NCBI GenBank assembly: GCA_022825065.1
Contig: JAJDYR010000015.1
Location: 1-64,000 of the forward strand
Reading direction: 5' to 3'
Length of the DNA stretch: 64,000 nt
From: a bacterium
GTDB lineage: Bacteria > UBA8248
Below, piece after piece: positions 1 to 8,458 of this stretch. The position numbers and the translations under genes are program-made. How positions within the stretch are numbered: position 1 is the first letter of the stretch; each line of letters begins with the position of its first letter. The notes beneath the pieces are model-generated. The model ran no database searches. It worked only from the letters and a program-made list of their open reading frames with translations, and was not told the DNA's origin.

Positions 1-141
1 CCTGAACATCTTCCGTGCAAATCTTCATGCCGACATGATTACCACATGTCGGATCGCGTTACCAGTCGCAAGGGAGGATTCTATCCGATGGAAGCGATGC
101 TCCCGGCTCCGTGCCCATCACGGCTCGGATAAACGTTTACA

Positions 142-1287
142 TTGTTCGAGCAATACCCGTTCGTCACGGTGACCGGCCCGAGACAGTCGGGCAAAACCAC
201 GCTTTGCCGCGCGGCCTTTCCGCACCTCGAGTACGTCAACCTCGAGGCGCCGGACCTGCGGGAATTTGCCGAGACCGACCCCCGGGGTTTCCTTTCCCGG
301 CTGGGCGAGGGCGCCGTAGTGGACGAGGTTCAGCGCGTTCCCGAACTCCTGTCCTACCTCCAGGTATTGGCCGACGGAATGGGAAGAAACGGCCTCTTCG
401 TTCTGACGGGCAGCGAGCAGTTCCAACTCTCCGGCGCCGTCAGCCAGTCGCTCGCCGGGCGCACGGGGCTTCTCCGCCTGCTGCCGTTCTCGCTTGCCGA
501 AAGGCGGCGGACGGGTGCGAGCGAGGAGGTCGACGACGTCCTCTACTCCGGTTTCTACCCCCGGATTCACGATCAAAAACTCGAACCTTGTCAGGCGCTC
601 GGCGATTATTTCGAAACCTACGTGGAGCGCGACGTGCGCCGGGTCGGCGAGATCCGCAACCTCTCCGCCTTCCGCCGGTTCGTGCGCCTTTGCGCCGGGC
701 GCGTAGGACAGTTGTCCAATCTCTCGTCCCTGGGCGCGGATGCCGGCGTCTCCCACACCACGGCGCGCCACTGGCTGACGATTCTGGAGGCAAGCTACAT
801 CGTTTTCCAGCTTCCGCCGTTTTTCGCAAACGTCCGCAAGCGGCTGGTCAAGTCACCCAAGCTCTACTTCCACGACGTCGGGCTGGCGAGTCACCTCATC
901 GGCATCGAGCATGCGGGGCAGCTGGGAACCCACCCGCTCCGGGGAGCGCTGTTCGAGAACGCCGTCGTCGCAGAGGCCCTCAAGCACCGCTTCAACCGGG
1001 GGCGCCGCTCCAACCTGTCCTTTTTCCGCGACGTCCGGGGGCTGGAGTGCGACCTTCTCTACGAGAGCAGCGACGGGGTGGGTGTCATCGAGGCCAAGTC
1101 CGGCGCGACGGTCGCCTCCGACTGGTTCGATGCCTTTCACCGGGTGGCGAAGGCGTTGCCGCAAATCGCTCTCGGTGCCGTCGTCTATGGAGGCCTGGAG
1201 CGGCAATCCCGCCGGGACGGCGAAGTAGTTCCGCTGAACGCGCTGGGCGAACTGCTCGAAAGATTCGACGAACGCAGGAAACCCTGA
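142..1287 (+). CDS. AAA_14/DUF4143-type ATPase, N-terminus damaged
   Basis: This is an ATPase of the AAA_14 plus DUF4143 family, soluble proteins whose cellular role is mostly unknown (often discussed as toxin-antitoxin-like or nuclease-associated). The Walker A motif GPRQSGKTT lies only 12 residues from the TTG used here, followed by a Walker B-like VVDEVQ and the sensor LTGSEQF. The C-terminal half holds the nuclease-like DUF4143 pattern with LECDLLYE and GVIEAKSG. Family members usually carry 10-20 residues before the P-loop. Here an in-frame TAA (130-132) separates the TTG from an upstream ATG (88) that has a good RBS (aagggagg, 70-77). A reading frame shifted by one base from the GTG at 111 would restore a family-like N-terminus. 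The gene is therefore either translated from the weak TTG or recently frameshifted. It is not obviously linked to the next operon, which is on the other strand. Confidence 0.75.
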   Translation: MFEQYPFVTVTGPRQSGKTTLCRAAFPHLEYVNLEAPDLREFAETDPRGFLSRLGEGAVVDEVQRVPELLSYLQVLADGMGRNGLFVLTGSEQFQLSGAVSQSLAGRTGLLRLLPFSLAERRRTGASEEVDDVLYSGFYPRIHDQKLEPCQALGDYFETYVERDVRRVGEIRNLSAFRRFVRLCAGRVGQLSNLSSLGADAGVSHTTARHWLTILEASYIVFQLPPFFANVRKRLVKSPKLYFHDVGLASHLIGIEHAGQLGTHPLRGALFENAVVAEALKHRFNRGRRSNLSFFRDVRGLECDLLYESSDGVGVIEAKSGATVASDWFDAFHRVAKALPQIALGAVVYGGLERQSRRDGEVVPLNALGELLERFDERRKP

Positions 1288-1363
1288 CGGCACCCCTGCA
1301 TTTCGCGGGACGGGAAGTTTCCCGTTTCACTCCTGCTGCCGCGCGCCGAATGAAAACGGAGGC

Positions 1364-2854
1364 TCAGGCGGTATCCGGTTTCCGAAAAAGGGAAGTCCTC
1401 TTCAAAAAAACGCTGATGAGGTAGAGCAAGGCCAGGGTCAGGAACACCAGGCTGATCGGCTTTCGGAAGAAGATGCCGGGGTCGCCGTCCGAGAGGATGA
1501 GCGACATCCTCGCGTTTTTCTCGAACACCGGCCCCAGGATGATCGCCAGGAGCAGGGGCATGATCGGATAGTCGAACTTCTGCATGAAATAGCCTAACAA
1601 TCCGAAGCCGATCATCAGGAAAACGTCGAAAAAGCTGTTCTGGAGCGCGAACGCGCCGATGACGCAGAACACGGCGATGCTCGGGAAGAGCAGCCCCGGA
1701 GGCACGCGCAGCACCTGGACGAACAGGCGGATGCCCAGCAGCGCGATGACGATGGTCAGGAAGAGCGCGATGAAAAAAGACCCGAATATCGAGAACACGA
1801 ACCCGCCGTGGCTCTCGAACAGGAGGGGCCCCGGCGCGAGCCCCTGGATGGTGAGCGCGCCGAGCATCACGGCGGTGACGGGGTCGCCGGGGATGCCCAG
1901 CGTGAGCATCGGGATCATCGCGCCGCCCGTCATCGCGCTGTTGGCGGCCTCGGGCGCCGATACGCCTTCGAGCTTTCCCTTCCCGAACGATTCGGGCTCG
2001 GGCGAGCGGCGCTGCGCCGTGTTGTAGCTCAGAACGGCGGCGACGGCGCTTCCCGTGCCCGGCAGCAGCCCGATGGTGGTCCCGATGAGGGAGGATTGCG
2101 CGAGCGTCTTCCAAAGGCCGGCCAGGGTTCCCGGCGATGGCAGCAGGTCGCGCAGGCGCGTCGAGAAATCCGGCAGGGAGACGGCGGAGCCGCGCATGCC
2201 CGAGATGATCTCGGGCACCGCGAAAAGCCCTATCATCACCGGCAGGAAAGAAACCCCCTGCTGAATCTGCACCACGGAGAACGTGAAGCGCGGTATCGAA
2301 TCGATGGGGTCCATGCCGACGGTGGAGAAGCTCAGGCCCAGCACGCCCGAGATGAGCGCCTTGCTCATCGAGGTTTGGGCGAATCCGCAGATGAGGCAAA
2401 GCCCCAGCAGGACCAGCGCCGCCAGTTCGGGCGCGCCGAAGTTCAGGGCGAATTCCGCCAGTTGCGGGGCGATGGTCACCAGGCAGACAAGGCTGAACAG
2501 CCCGCCCAGGAAACTCGAGAAAAAAGCCACGCCCAGCGCGACCCCGGCCCGGCCCTTCCGGGCGAGGGGGTGCCCGTCCAGGCTCGTGACGATGGCGGCG
2601 GGGTTGCCGGGAATGTTGAGGAGAATGGACGAGATGCTCCCCCCCGTCATCCCGCCGACGAAAACGCCCACCAGAAGGCTCATCGACGTGACGCTCGCCA
2701 TGTGGAAGGTGAAGGGCAGCAGGAGAATGATGCCCATGCTCACCGTGAGGCCCGGAATGGCCGCGAAAATGATCCCTAAGAAACTTCCCAGGACGGCGAA
2801 CAGAAGAGGCTTCAACGCCAGGGCCTGGACGAGGCCGTCCACCAGGAGATTCAT
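1364..2854 (-). CDS. tctA: Tripartite tricarboxylate transporter large permease TctA (copy 1)
   Basis: Large membrane subunit (496 residues, usual length about 500) of a tripartite tricarboxylate transporter, a secondary carrier that works with a periplasmic binding protein and the small subunit TctB. It shows about a dozen hydrophobic segments and the TctA glycine signatures GGMTGGSISSILLNIPGNP (early) and LGIPGDPVTAVMLGAL (mid-protein), which repeat the same motif as expected for this inverted-repeat family. The ATG at 2854 is chosen because MNLLVDG begins the conserved N-terminus and sits 2 bp after the tctB stop; the open frame extends further upstream only as a shadow of tctB. It is third in the tctC-tctB-tctA operon. 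The substrate cannot be read from the sequence. Confidence 0.93.
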   Translation of the reverse strand: MNLLVDGLVQALALKPLLFAVLGSFLGIIFAAIPGLTVSMGIILLLPFTFHMASVTSMSLLVGVFVGGMTGGSISSILLNIPGNPAAIVTSLDGHPLARKGRAGVALGVAFFSSFLGGLFSLVCLVTIAPQLAEFALNFGAPELAALVLLGLCLICGFAQTSMSKALISGVLGLSFSTVGMDPIDSIPRFTFSVVQIQQGVSFLPVMIGLFAVPEIISGMRGSAVSLPDFSTRLRDLLPSPGTLAGLWKTLAQSSLIGTTIGLLPGTGSAVAAVLSYNTAQRRSPEPESFGKGKLEGVSAPEAANSAMTGGAMIPMLTLGIPGDPVTAVMLGALTIQGLAPGPLLFESHGGFVFSIFGSFFIALFLTIVIALLGIRLFVQVLRVPPGLLFPSIAVFCVIGAFALQNSFFDVFLMIGFGLLGYFMQKFDYPIMPLLLAIILGPVFEKNARMSLILSDGDPGIFFRKPISLVFLTLALLYLISVFLKRTSLFRKPDTA

Positions 2855-2856
2855 CT

Positions 2857-3342
2857 TTAGAACAGCCAGTCCTGGGGCAGGGGAACCTTGAGCACATGGT
2901 GAAAGACGTAGTTCACCACCAGGGCGAAGATGACGACGTAGGGGATGATGATTTTCCAGGAGCGGATCCCGCTCCACCGGATGGAGACGGCGAGAAACGC
3001 GATAACCGAGGCGGAAAAGCCGACGTACTGCATCAGGAGGGCGAAACCCATTAGCAGGAGGCACAGGATCAAGGCGTCGAAAACGCCCTTGCGCTCGATG
3101 ACGACGCGCGCTTTATCTTGCGTTTTACCGAGGTAGTCCGTCCCGATATCGACCAGCGTGAGGACAACCAGCAGCGCAGCCCACACCCAGGGGACAAAAG
3201 AAGGCCCCAGGGGACCTTCTGCTCCAGGCCCCTGGGGCAACTCCAGAATAATCGAACCATACCAGATGCAGAAAACCACCAGAAGGATCGGAACGGCGAG
3301 GCGTCCGAGGTTGCTTTTGATTTTGTTACTCTCCTCCGTCAT
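2857..3342 (-). CDS. tctB: Tripartite tricarboxylate transporter small subunit TctB (copy 1)
   Basis: Small four-helix membrane subunit (about 161 residues) of the TTT carrier. Hydrophobic segments are visible near residues 15-30, 48-63, 90-108 and 135-152, with the loop motif GPSFVPWVWA typical of TctB (the usual pattern is G-P-x-x-FP). It sits between the binding protein gene (42 bp away) and tctA (2 bp away), so it is surely co-transcribed. An ATG at 3342 and a GTG at 3348 are both possible starts; neither has a strong RBS. Confidence 0.88.
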   Translation of the reverse strand: MTEESNKIKSNLGRLAVPILLVVFCIWYGSIILELPQGPGAEGPLGPSFVPWVWAALLVVLTLVDIGTDYLGKTQDKARVVIERKGVFDALILCLLLMGFALLMQYVGFSASVIAFLAVSIRWSGIRSWKIIIPYVVIFALVVNYVFHHVLKVPLPQDWLF

Positions 3343-3390
3343 GAACACCGGATCCCTTGTGGCTTTTCGTCCCCGTCACGATTCAGAAGT

Positions 3391-4356
3391 TTATTTCTTC
3401 ATCTTCTTTTTCTTCTTGTCCAGACCCAACGAAACGACGACCGCCTTGATCAGAGCGTTCTGCTTGGCCACGAAAGCCGGGAACTTGTCCGGGCCCATGT
3501 AGGAGACCAGGAAACCCCGCTTCTCGGCGGTGGCCAGGACTTTCGGGTCCTTGGCAGCCGCCGCGAAGGCCTTGTGGAGCGCCTGAACCGCTTCTTTGGG
3601 CGTTCCCTTGGGAACGTGCAGCCCACGGAACTGATAGAAGCCGACGTCCCACCCGTGCTCGCTGAACAGGGGAACCTTGGGATACGCCGGGTGGCGCTTC
3701 GGGAAAGAGACGGCCAGCATGCGGACCTTGCCCGCCTTGTGAAGGGCCAGGACCTCGGGCGGGTGGACGGAAATCGCGTCGACCTCACCGCCCAGCAGGC
3801 TGGGTACGCGGCGCTTGCCCAGGGGGATGTGACGGAACTTGAAGCCCGCCTTTTGGGCGAGTGCGGATGCCGTGAGCCTGGTGAAGCTGCCGGCTCCGGC
3901 GCTTCCGATCTTGAGCGTCTTCGATTTGGCCGCCTTCACGAGATCGGGCAGCGATTTATACGGGGAATCGGCCCGGACGACGATGGCGGTTCCTTCGAAC
4001 ACCAGGCGGGAAACGTAATCCCATGCGCGGTAGTCATAGGGCAATTTCCCCATGGTCGTGCCGGTGAGGATCGAGGCCGAAAGCCAGCCGATCTTGTACC
4101 CGTCCGCAGGCGCGGTCTTGACGTAGGCGAAACCGATGGTGCCGCCCGCTCCCGGGCGGTTCACGGCGACGATGGGCTGGCCGAATACTTTCTCGGCCGC
4201 TTTCGCCACGGTGCGACCGGAGATGTCCGCAGCGCCGCCGGCCTTGAAGGTGATGGTCATCTCGACGGGCTTCGTCGGGTAGGCCGCCGAGACGGGCGCT
4301 ACCGACACCGCCGCGACGACGAAGGCGAGTGCGAAAACCAGCAAGTACTTCTTCAT
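3391..4356 (-). CDS. tctC: TctC-family periplasmic substrate-binding protein (copy 1)
   Basis: Periplasmic solute receptor (321 residues) of the TctC/Bug family feeding the adjacent TctAB carrier. It has a signal peptide (MKKYLLVFALAFVV, cleavage near VSAAYP). The mature start YPTKPVEMTITFKAGGAAD is the Bug consensus, followed by VNRPGAGGTIG and DGYKIGW. The C-terminus is unusually lysine-rich (GLDKKKKKMKK), a feature shared more weakly by the second TctC in this window. The start at 4356 is fixed by a strong RBS (aggagg, complementary strand about 4364-4370) and by the signal peptide. The Bug family binds carboxylates such as tricarboxylates, aromatic acids or amino acids; which one is unknown here. 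Confidence 0.93.
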   Translation of the reverse strand: MKKYLLVFALAFVVAAVSVAPVSAAYPTKPVEMTITFKAGGAADISGRTVAKAAEKVFGQPIVAVNRPGAGGTIGFAYVKTAPADGYKIGWLSASILTGTTMGKLPYDYRAWDYVSRLVFEGTAIVVRADSPYKSLPDLVKAAKSKTLKIGSAGAGSFTRLTASALAQKAGFKFRHIPLGKRRVPSLLGGEVDAISVHPPEVLALHKAGKVRMLAVSFPKRHPAYPKVPLFSEHGWDVGFYQFRGLHVPKGTPKEAVQALHKAFAAAAKDPKVLATAEKRGFLVSYMGPDKFPAFVAKQNALIKAVVVSLGLDKKKKKMKK

Positions 4357-4421
4357 GGTATTTCCTCCTTGAGGTTCACTAAGGTGCGACAATTAGTTGC
4401 CCGAAATTCACAGGTCAGTTC

Positions 4422-5930
4422 TTAATCACGATTCCAGGAATGCCATCTCGAAAGGCCGATGCAGACGCTTTTCACCTGGGTGTACTCGCGCAGCGCCTCC
4501 TCGCCATGCTCCCTGCCGATGCCGCTCTTCTTCACGCCGCCGAAAGGAATCTCCGAGCCGTAGCGGTAGGTGTTGATGAACACGTTTCCGCAATCAAGCT
4601 CCTGAGCGAGGCGATGCGCCCGGCGCAGGTCGCTCGTCCAGACGTAGCTCGCCAGCCCGAAGTCCGTGGCGTTGGCGTCGCGCACCGCATCGTCGAGAGA
4701 TTCGTATTCATGGACGGTGAGAACGGGGCCGAAAATCTCCTCGCACGCCGCCTCCATCCCCTGGTTCACGCCCGTGAGCACCGTGGGCTGCATGAAGTTC
4801 CCGTCCGGCTGTCCTTCCGGCTTTGCGCGGTCGTCCCCGCAGGCGACGCTGGCCCCGTCATCGACCGCCGATTCGACGTAGCCGACGACGTCGGCGAGAT
4901 GACCGGGAGAGATGAGCGGCCCCATGTCCGTATCTTCATCCATGGCGTCGCCTACGTTGATTCCCTCGACGCGCTCTTTAATCTTCTCGACGAACGCATC
5001 GTGGATGGAAGGCGGGAGGAACAGGCGGGTGCCGGCGAAACAGACCTCGCCCTGGCGGGCGAACACCTGGCTCATCACGCCGTCGGCCGCCTCGTCCAGG
5101 TCGGCGTCCTCGCAAACGATGATGGGGCCCTTGCCGCCAAGCTCCGCCAGCACGGGGGTCACGTTCGTGGCGGCGAGCCCCAGGACTTCCAGGCCGCCCT
5201 CCGTACCGCCCGTGAAGACGATTTTCCGGATATCCGGGTGGCCCACGATCTTCGCGCCCGTCGAGCGCCCCGAACCGGCGACGATGTTGATCACCCCCGG
5301 CGGGAACCCGGCCTCTTCGACCAGCTTTCCGAAATAGAGCACCGAGGCCAGGGCGACGGCGGAGGGCTTGACGACCACCGTGTTGCCGCAGGCCAGAGCG
5401 GCGGCCAGCCCCCGCGACATGAGCTTGAGCGGGGTGTTCCAGGGAACGATGATGGCCACGACGCCTAGGGGCTCTCTCGTTGAGTACATGAGGCGATCGT
5501 TCATGAGGGGCTGCGCGCTGCCCTCGACTTTTCCGGCCCATCCGGCGAAATACTCGAAATGCCGCGCGGAGGAGGCGGATTCCAGGCGGCTCTCCTTGAT
5601 GGGGATGCCCGTGTTGATGGCCTCCAGTCTCGCGAGGGTCTCCGCGTGCTCGCGCATCAGGCCTGCGAGTTTCGTGATCAGTTTCCCGCGCTCGAGGGCC
5701 GGCATCTTCTTCCAGGACGGGTCGTGGAACGCACGCCAGCAGGAGGCGACGGCTTCGTCTACCTGCGCGTCCGAAGCCGGGAACAACTGGAATATCGTCT
5801 CGTTGTTCGAGGGGTTGAACACGTCTATCGGCTCGCCACGCTCGCCTTTCACCCAGTTCCCGTCGATGAACTGCTGCTCCACCTCCTGGGTGAGCGGAAA
5901 CTCGGTTACCTTCACAAGACTACCGGACAT
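4422..5930 (-). CDS. Aldehyde dehydrogenase (NAD(P)+-dependent)
   Basis: Soluble aldehyde dehydrogenase of 502 residues, normal family length, oxidising an aldehyde to a carboxylate with NAD(P)+. Recognisable landmarks are the nucleotide-binding VPWNTPL and VVKPS, the VFTGGTEGG loop, the general-base glutamate in ELGGKGP and the catalytic cysteine in GEVCFAG, with EIFGPVL and the C-terminal PFGGVKKSGIGRE. All catalytic residues are present. The ATG at 5930 follows an RBS-like GGAGC. It lies 65 bp upstream (in transcription) of the tctC gene, so it may feed a carboxylate-related pathway with the transporter; substrate not assignable. Confidence 0.95.
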   Translation of the reverse strand: MSGSLVKVTEFPLTQEVEQQFIDGNWVKGERGEPIDVFNPSNNETIFQLFPASDAQVDEAVASCWRAFHDPSWKKMPALERGKLITKLAGLMREHAETLARLEAINTGIPIKESRLESASSARHFEYFAGWAGKVEGSAQPLMNDRLMYSTREPLGVVAIIVPWNTPLKLMSRGLAAALACGNTVVVKPSAVALASVLYFGKLVEEAGFPPGVINIVAGSGRSTGAKIVGHPDIRKIVFTGGTEGGLEVLGLAATNVTPVLAELGGKGPIIVCEDADLDEAADGVMSQVFARQGEVCFAGTRLFLPPSIHDAFVEKIKERVEGINVGDAMDEDTDMGPLISPGHLADVVGYVESAVDDGASVACGDDRAKPEGQPDGNFMQPTVLTGVNQGMEAACEEIFGPVLTVHEYESLDDAVRDANATDFGLASYVWTSDLRRAHRLAQELDCGNVFINTYRYGSEIPFGGVKKSGIGREHGEEALREYTQVKSVCIGLSRWHSWNRD

Positions 5931-5990
5931 CAAAAGCTCCTTTGGTTGAAAGAACGTATCGACCAGACGCCCCCATAGAGGTGACCGGCT

Positions 5991-6680
5991 CTATAGCTTC
6001 CCCGCCTCGGGGCCGGACCATTCCTCATCGCTCAGAACGTCTTTGTGAACCACGTCTTCCTCCACGGAAGCGACGACGTCCTTGGCCACCTGCTCATACC
6101 AGTCGGCCACGTCTTTCGGGTAGTCCGTGTGGCTGGGCAGATCCTTGATGAGGGGGCCTTCCACGGAGGGAATGTCGCTTACGCCGTCGAACTCCTGGGA
6201 ATATACCCGCCCTTTGCGCGCGGCGAATTCCTTGTCGATCGTGGCGTCGAGCTTGAGCCACTTGCCGTCGAGATACGCCTCCCCGAGCGAGTGCCACGGC
6301 AGCTTGCGGTCGCCCCAGATTTTGGCGACCTCCTCGTTCATGAAGGGCTTGTCGGGGCAATGAAGCTGCTGGAACCCGATGCGCGAGGGGATGCCCGACG
6401 CCCGGCAAAGGGCGGCGAACATGCTGGCCTTGCCCATGCAGAACGCCTTGCCGTTATTGAGCACGTCGCTCGCCTGACGCTTTCCCTCCGCGAGGTAGCG
6501 GAACGAGTCGAGAATGTCGTAGGGGAAATCGCGGACGAAATAATAGATGTTGCCGAGTTTTTCCTTCTCGTCCGCGCAGCCGTCGGTGAGTTCCTGCGCC
6601 TTCGAGACGATGTCGGGGTTGTCCGAATCGATGAATTCGGTGGGTTTCAGGTAATCGGCCATGTCCTGGTGTTCGTTCAT
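5991..6680 (-). CDS. Transglutaminase-like (papain-fold) protein
   Basis: A 229-residue cytoplasmic protein with a transglutaminase-like core. The catalytic triad is visible: Cys in GKAFCMGKA, His in LPWHSLGEAYLDG and Asp in WLKLDATID. Upstream YYFVRDFPYDI matches the family helix preceding the cysteine. No signal peptide is seen. Bacterial members are cysteine proteases or amidohydrolases rather than cross-linkers. The start at 6680 (MNEHQDMAD) follows gggagatttt, a good RBS; the longer frame upstream is not supported. It lies between an LLM flavoenzyme (29 bp) and the aldehyde dehydrogenase (60 bp), suggesting one operon. A role in releasing an amide- or peptide-bound substrate is an inference. 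Confidence 0.85.
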   Translation of the reverse strand: MNEHQDMADYLKPTEFIDSDNPDIVSKAQELTDGCADEKEKLGNIYYFVRDFPYDILDSFRYLAEGKRQASDVLNNGKAFCMGKASMFAALCRASGIPSRIGFQQLHCPDKPFMNEEVAKIWGDRKLPWHSLGEAYLDGKWLKLDATIDKEFAARKGRVYSQEFDGVSDIPSVEGPLIKDLPSHTDYPKDVADWYEQVAKDVVASVEEDVVHKDVLSDEEWSGPEAGKL

Positions 6681-6709
6681 TGGAAAATCTCCCTGCTCAT
6701 AAGAGGGCG

Positions 6710-7717
6710 TCAGCCCCCGTTCGACAGACTCCTGACCTCGGGGAGAATCTCTTCTCCCGCGAGGCGAAGCATATCCATGTCGGCGACGTCGGGGATCGTA
6801 TAGAGAAAATGACGAACGCCCGCGTCGACGTACTCCATCATCCGCTGCACGCATTCCTTGGGTTCGCCCGCGATTATACCCGTTTCGGGAATGGCGGCAA
6901 ATCGCTGTTTTTCGGCCTCGACCCGCGCGCGGTCATGACTCGGCAAAAGGAGGCACATCAGGGAGCGCCTGAACGCTTGGGGGTCGCGGCCCGCCTCCGC
7001 GCAGTTGGCGTCGATCTCGTCTTTTCGTTCGAGATAACGCTCCGGCGGCCACCAGCGCACGTTGAAGCCGTCCGCATGCCTCGCCGCGGCGCGGAGAACT
7101 TTCTTCCCCTCCCCGCCGATCCATATCGGGGGCGAGGGCTTCTGAACCGGCGGGGGGTCGCACACCGCGCCCTTGATCGTGTAGTGCTCTCCCTCGAACG
7201 TGGGGTTGGGCTCCGTCCATATCTTGCGGATCAGCTGAATCGCCTCTTCCATCTGGGCGATGCGGACCGAAGCCCTCGGGAAGGGAATGCCGTAGGCCTC
7301 GTATTCCTCCTGCATCCAGCCCGCGCCGAGACCCAGATCGAGCCGCCCGCCGCTGATGTGGTCCAGCGTCGCGCCCATTTTCGCCAGCACCGAGGGGATG
7401 CGGTAGGAGTTGCTGAGAACGCTGGTGCCCAGGCGGAGTTTTGTCGTCACCTGGGAGAGGGCGCTGAGCGCCGTCCAAGTCTCGAGCAGGGGAATGGAGC
7501 CCGAACCGACGCCTTCCGACTCCCCCTCGTCTTCGAACCCGGCGTCCTTGGCATACGAACTCGGGTCGAGCGTCAGGAAGTGGTCGCAAAGCCATACCGA
7601 ATCGAAATCCAGCCGCTCCGCCTCCCGGGCCACCGATTTCATGTCCTCGAAGTTTCCGACGGCGAGCCCCCGGATGGTCAGGGCCATGATCAAACCGAAT
7701 TCAACGCGGGAGCTCAT
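6710..7717 (-). CDS. LLM-class flavin-dependent oxidoreductase
   Basis: Luciferase-like monooxygenase family protein (335 residues) with a TIM-barrel fold using FMN or F420. Diagnostic segments are FDSVWLCDHF near residue 40, TTKLRLGTSVL, DHISGGRLDLGLGAGWM (the LLM signature GRxxLGxGxGW) and PPIWIGG. A strong RBS (gaggagg) precedes the ATG at 7717. F420-type annotations such as 'TIGR03560/3619-like' are common for this subgroup, but cofactor and substrate cannot be told. A second LLM protein is encoded at 26323-27288; the two are clearly divergent. Confidence 0.93.
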   Translation of the reverse strand: MSSRVEFGLIMALTIRGLAVGNFEDMKSVAREAERLDFDSVWLCDHFLTLDPSSYAKDAGFEDEGESEGVGSGSIPLLETWTALSALSQVTTKLRLGTSVLSNSYRIPSVLAKMGATLDHISGGRLDLGLGAGWMQEEYEAYGIPFPRASVRIAQMEEAIQLIRKIWTEPNPTFEGEHYTIKGAVCDPPPVQKPSPPIWIGGEGKKVLRAAARHADGFNVRWWPPERYLERKDEIDANCAEAGRDPQAFRRSLMCLLLPSHDRARVEAEKQRFAAIPETGIIAGEPKECVQRMMEYVDAGVRHFLYTIPDVADMDMLRLAGEEILPEVRSLSNGG

Positions 7718-7756
7718 ACAGAATCCTCCTCGTCTTCATGGATGAAAAAATAGAAA

Positions 7757-8458
7757 TCATACGGCCAGATAGCGCGATTTTAGTTCCTCATCCGCTTCGA
7801 GTTCGGCCACCGTGCCGCCGAAGCGGACCCTGCCGTTGTCTATGATGTAGACGCGGTCGGAGAGCCGGCAGGCGAAGCGGGTGTTCTGCTCCACCAGCAA
7901 GACGGCGATTCCCTCGTCCCGGAGCGTGCCGATCATCTCGCCCACGTCCTTCACGATGGCCGGCGCGAGACCTTCGGAGGGTTCATCGAGCAGGACGAGC
8001 CTGGGCGCCCCCATCAACGCGCGGGCGATGGCGAGCATCTGCTGCTCACCGCCGCTGAGTTCGTTTCCCTTGTGCGCTTTCAATTGCTCTAGTTTCGGGA
8101 AAAGACCATATATTCGCTCAAGTGTCCAGGCGCTCGGCCCCTCCAGCTTGAAAGCGCCGATCTCCAGGTTCTCCTCCACGCTCAAACGGGAGAATATCCT
8201 CCTGTCCTCGGGCACGAAACCCACCCCTTTTCTGGCGATCTCATGCGGCTTCAGGCGCTGCACCTCCTCGTCCAGCCAGCGCACCCTCCCCGCCCGCGGG
8301 GGCGTCAGCCCCATGATGGAGCGCAGCGTCGTCGTCTTTCCCGCGCCGTTCCTGCCGAGAAGGCTCACCACCTCCCCTTCGGCGATGGTCAAATCCACGT
8401 CGAACAGAATATGGCTGTCCCCGTAGAACGTATTGATTTTCTCGACGGAGAGAATCAA
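7757..8458 (-). CDS. livF: Branched-chain amino acid-type ABC transporter ATP-binding protein LivF
   Basis: Cytoplasmic ATPase (233 residues) of a LIV/HAAT-type ABC importer. Walker A is GRNGAGKT, the signature LSGGEQQMLAIARAL, Walker B LVLLDEPSEGL (the EGL after Walker B is characteristic of LivF rather than LivG) and the switch sequence VLLVEQNTR. The start is TTG at 8458, overlapping the livG stop by four bases (TTGA), which implies translational coupling. It is last in the operon livK-livH-livM-livG-livF. Confidence 0.95.
   Translation of the reverse strand: MILSVEKINTFYGDSHILFDVDLTIAEGEVVSLLGRNGAGKTTTLRSIMGLTPPRAGRVRWLDEEVQRLKPHEIARKGVGFVPEDRRIFSRLSVEENLEIGAFKLEGPSAWTLERIYGLFPKLEQLKAHKGNELSGGEQQMLAIARALMGAPRLVLLDEPSEGLAPAIVKDVGEMIGTLRDEGIAVLLVEQNTRFACRLSDRVYIIDNGRVRFGGTVAELEADEELKSRYLAV

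Noticed and set aside
1-110. Inverted repeat CCGACATG ... CATGTCGG at 30-52 as an operator
   Set aside because: Short, isolated and at the window edge; no regulator gene or repeated copy to support it.
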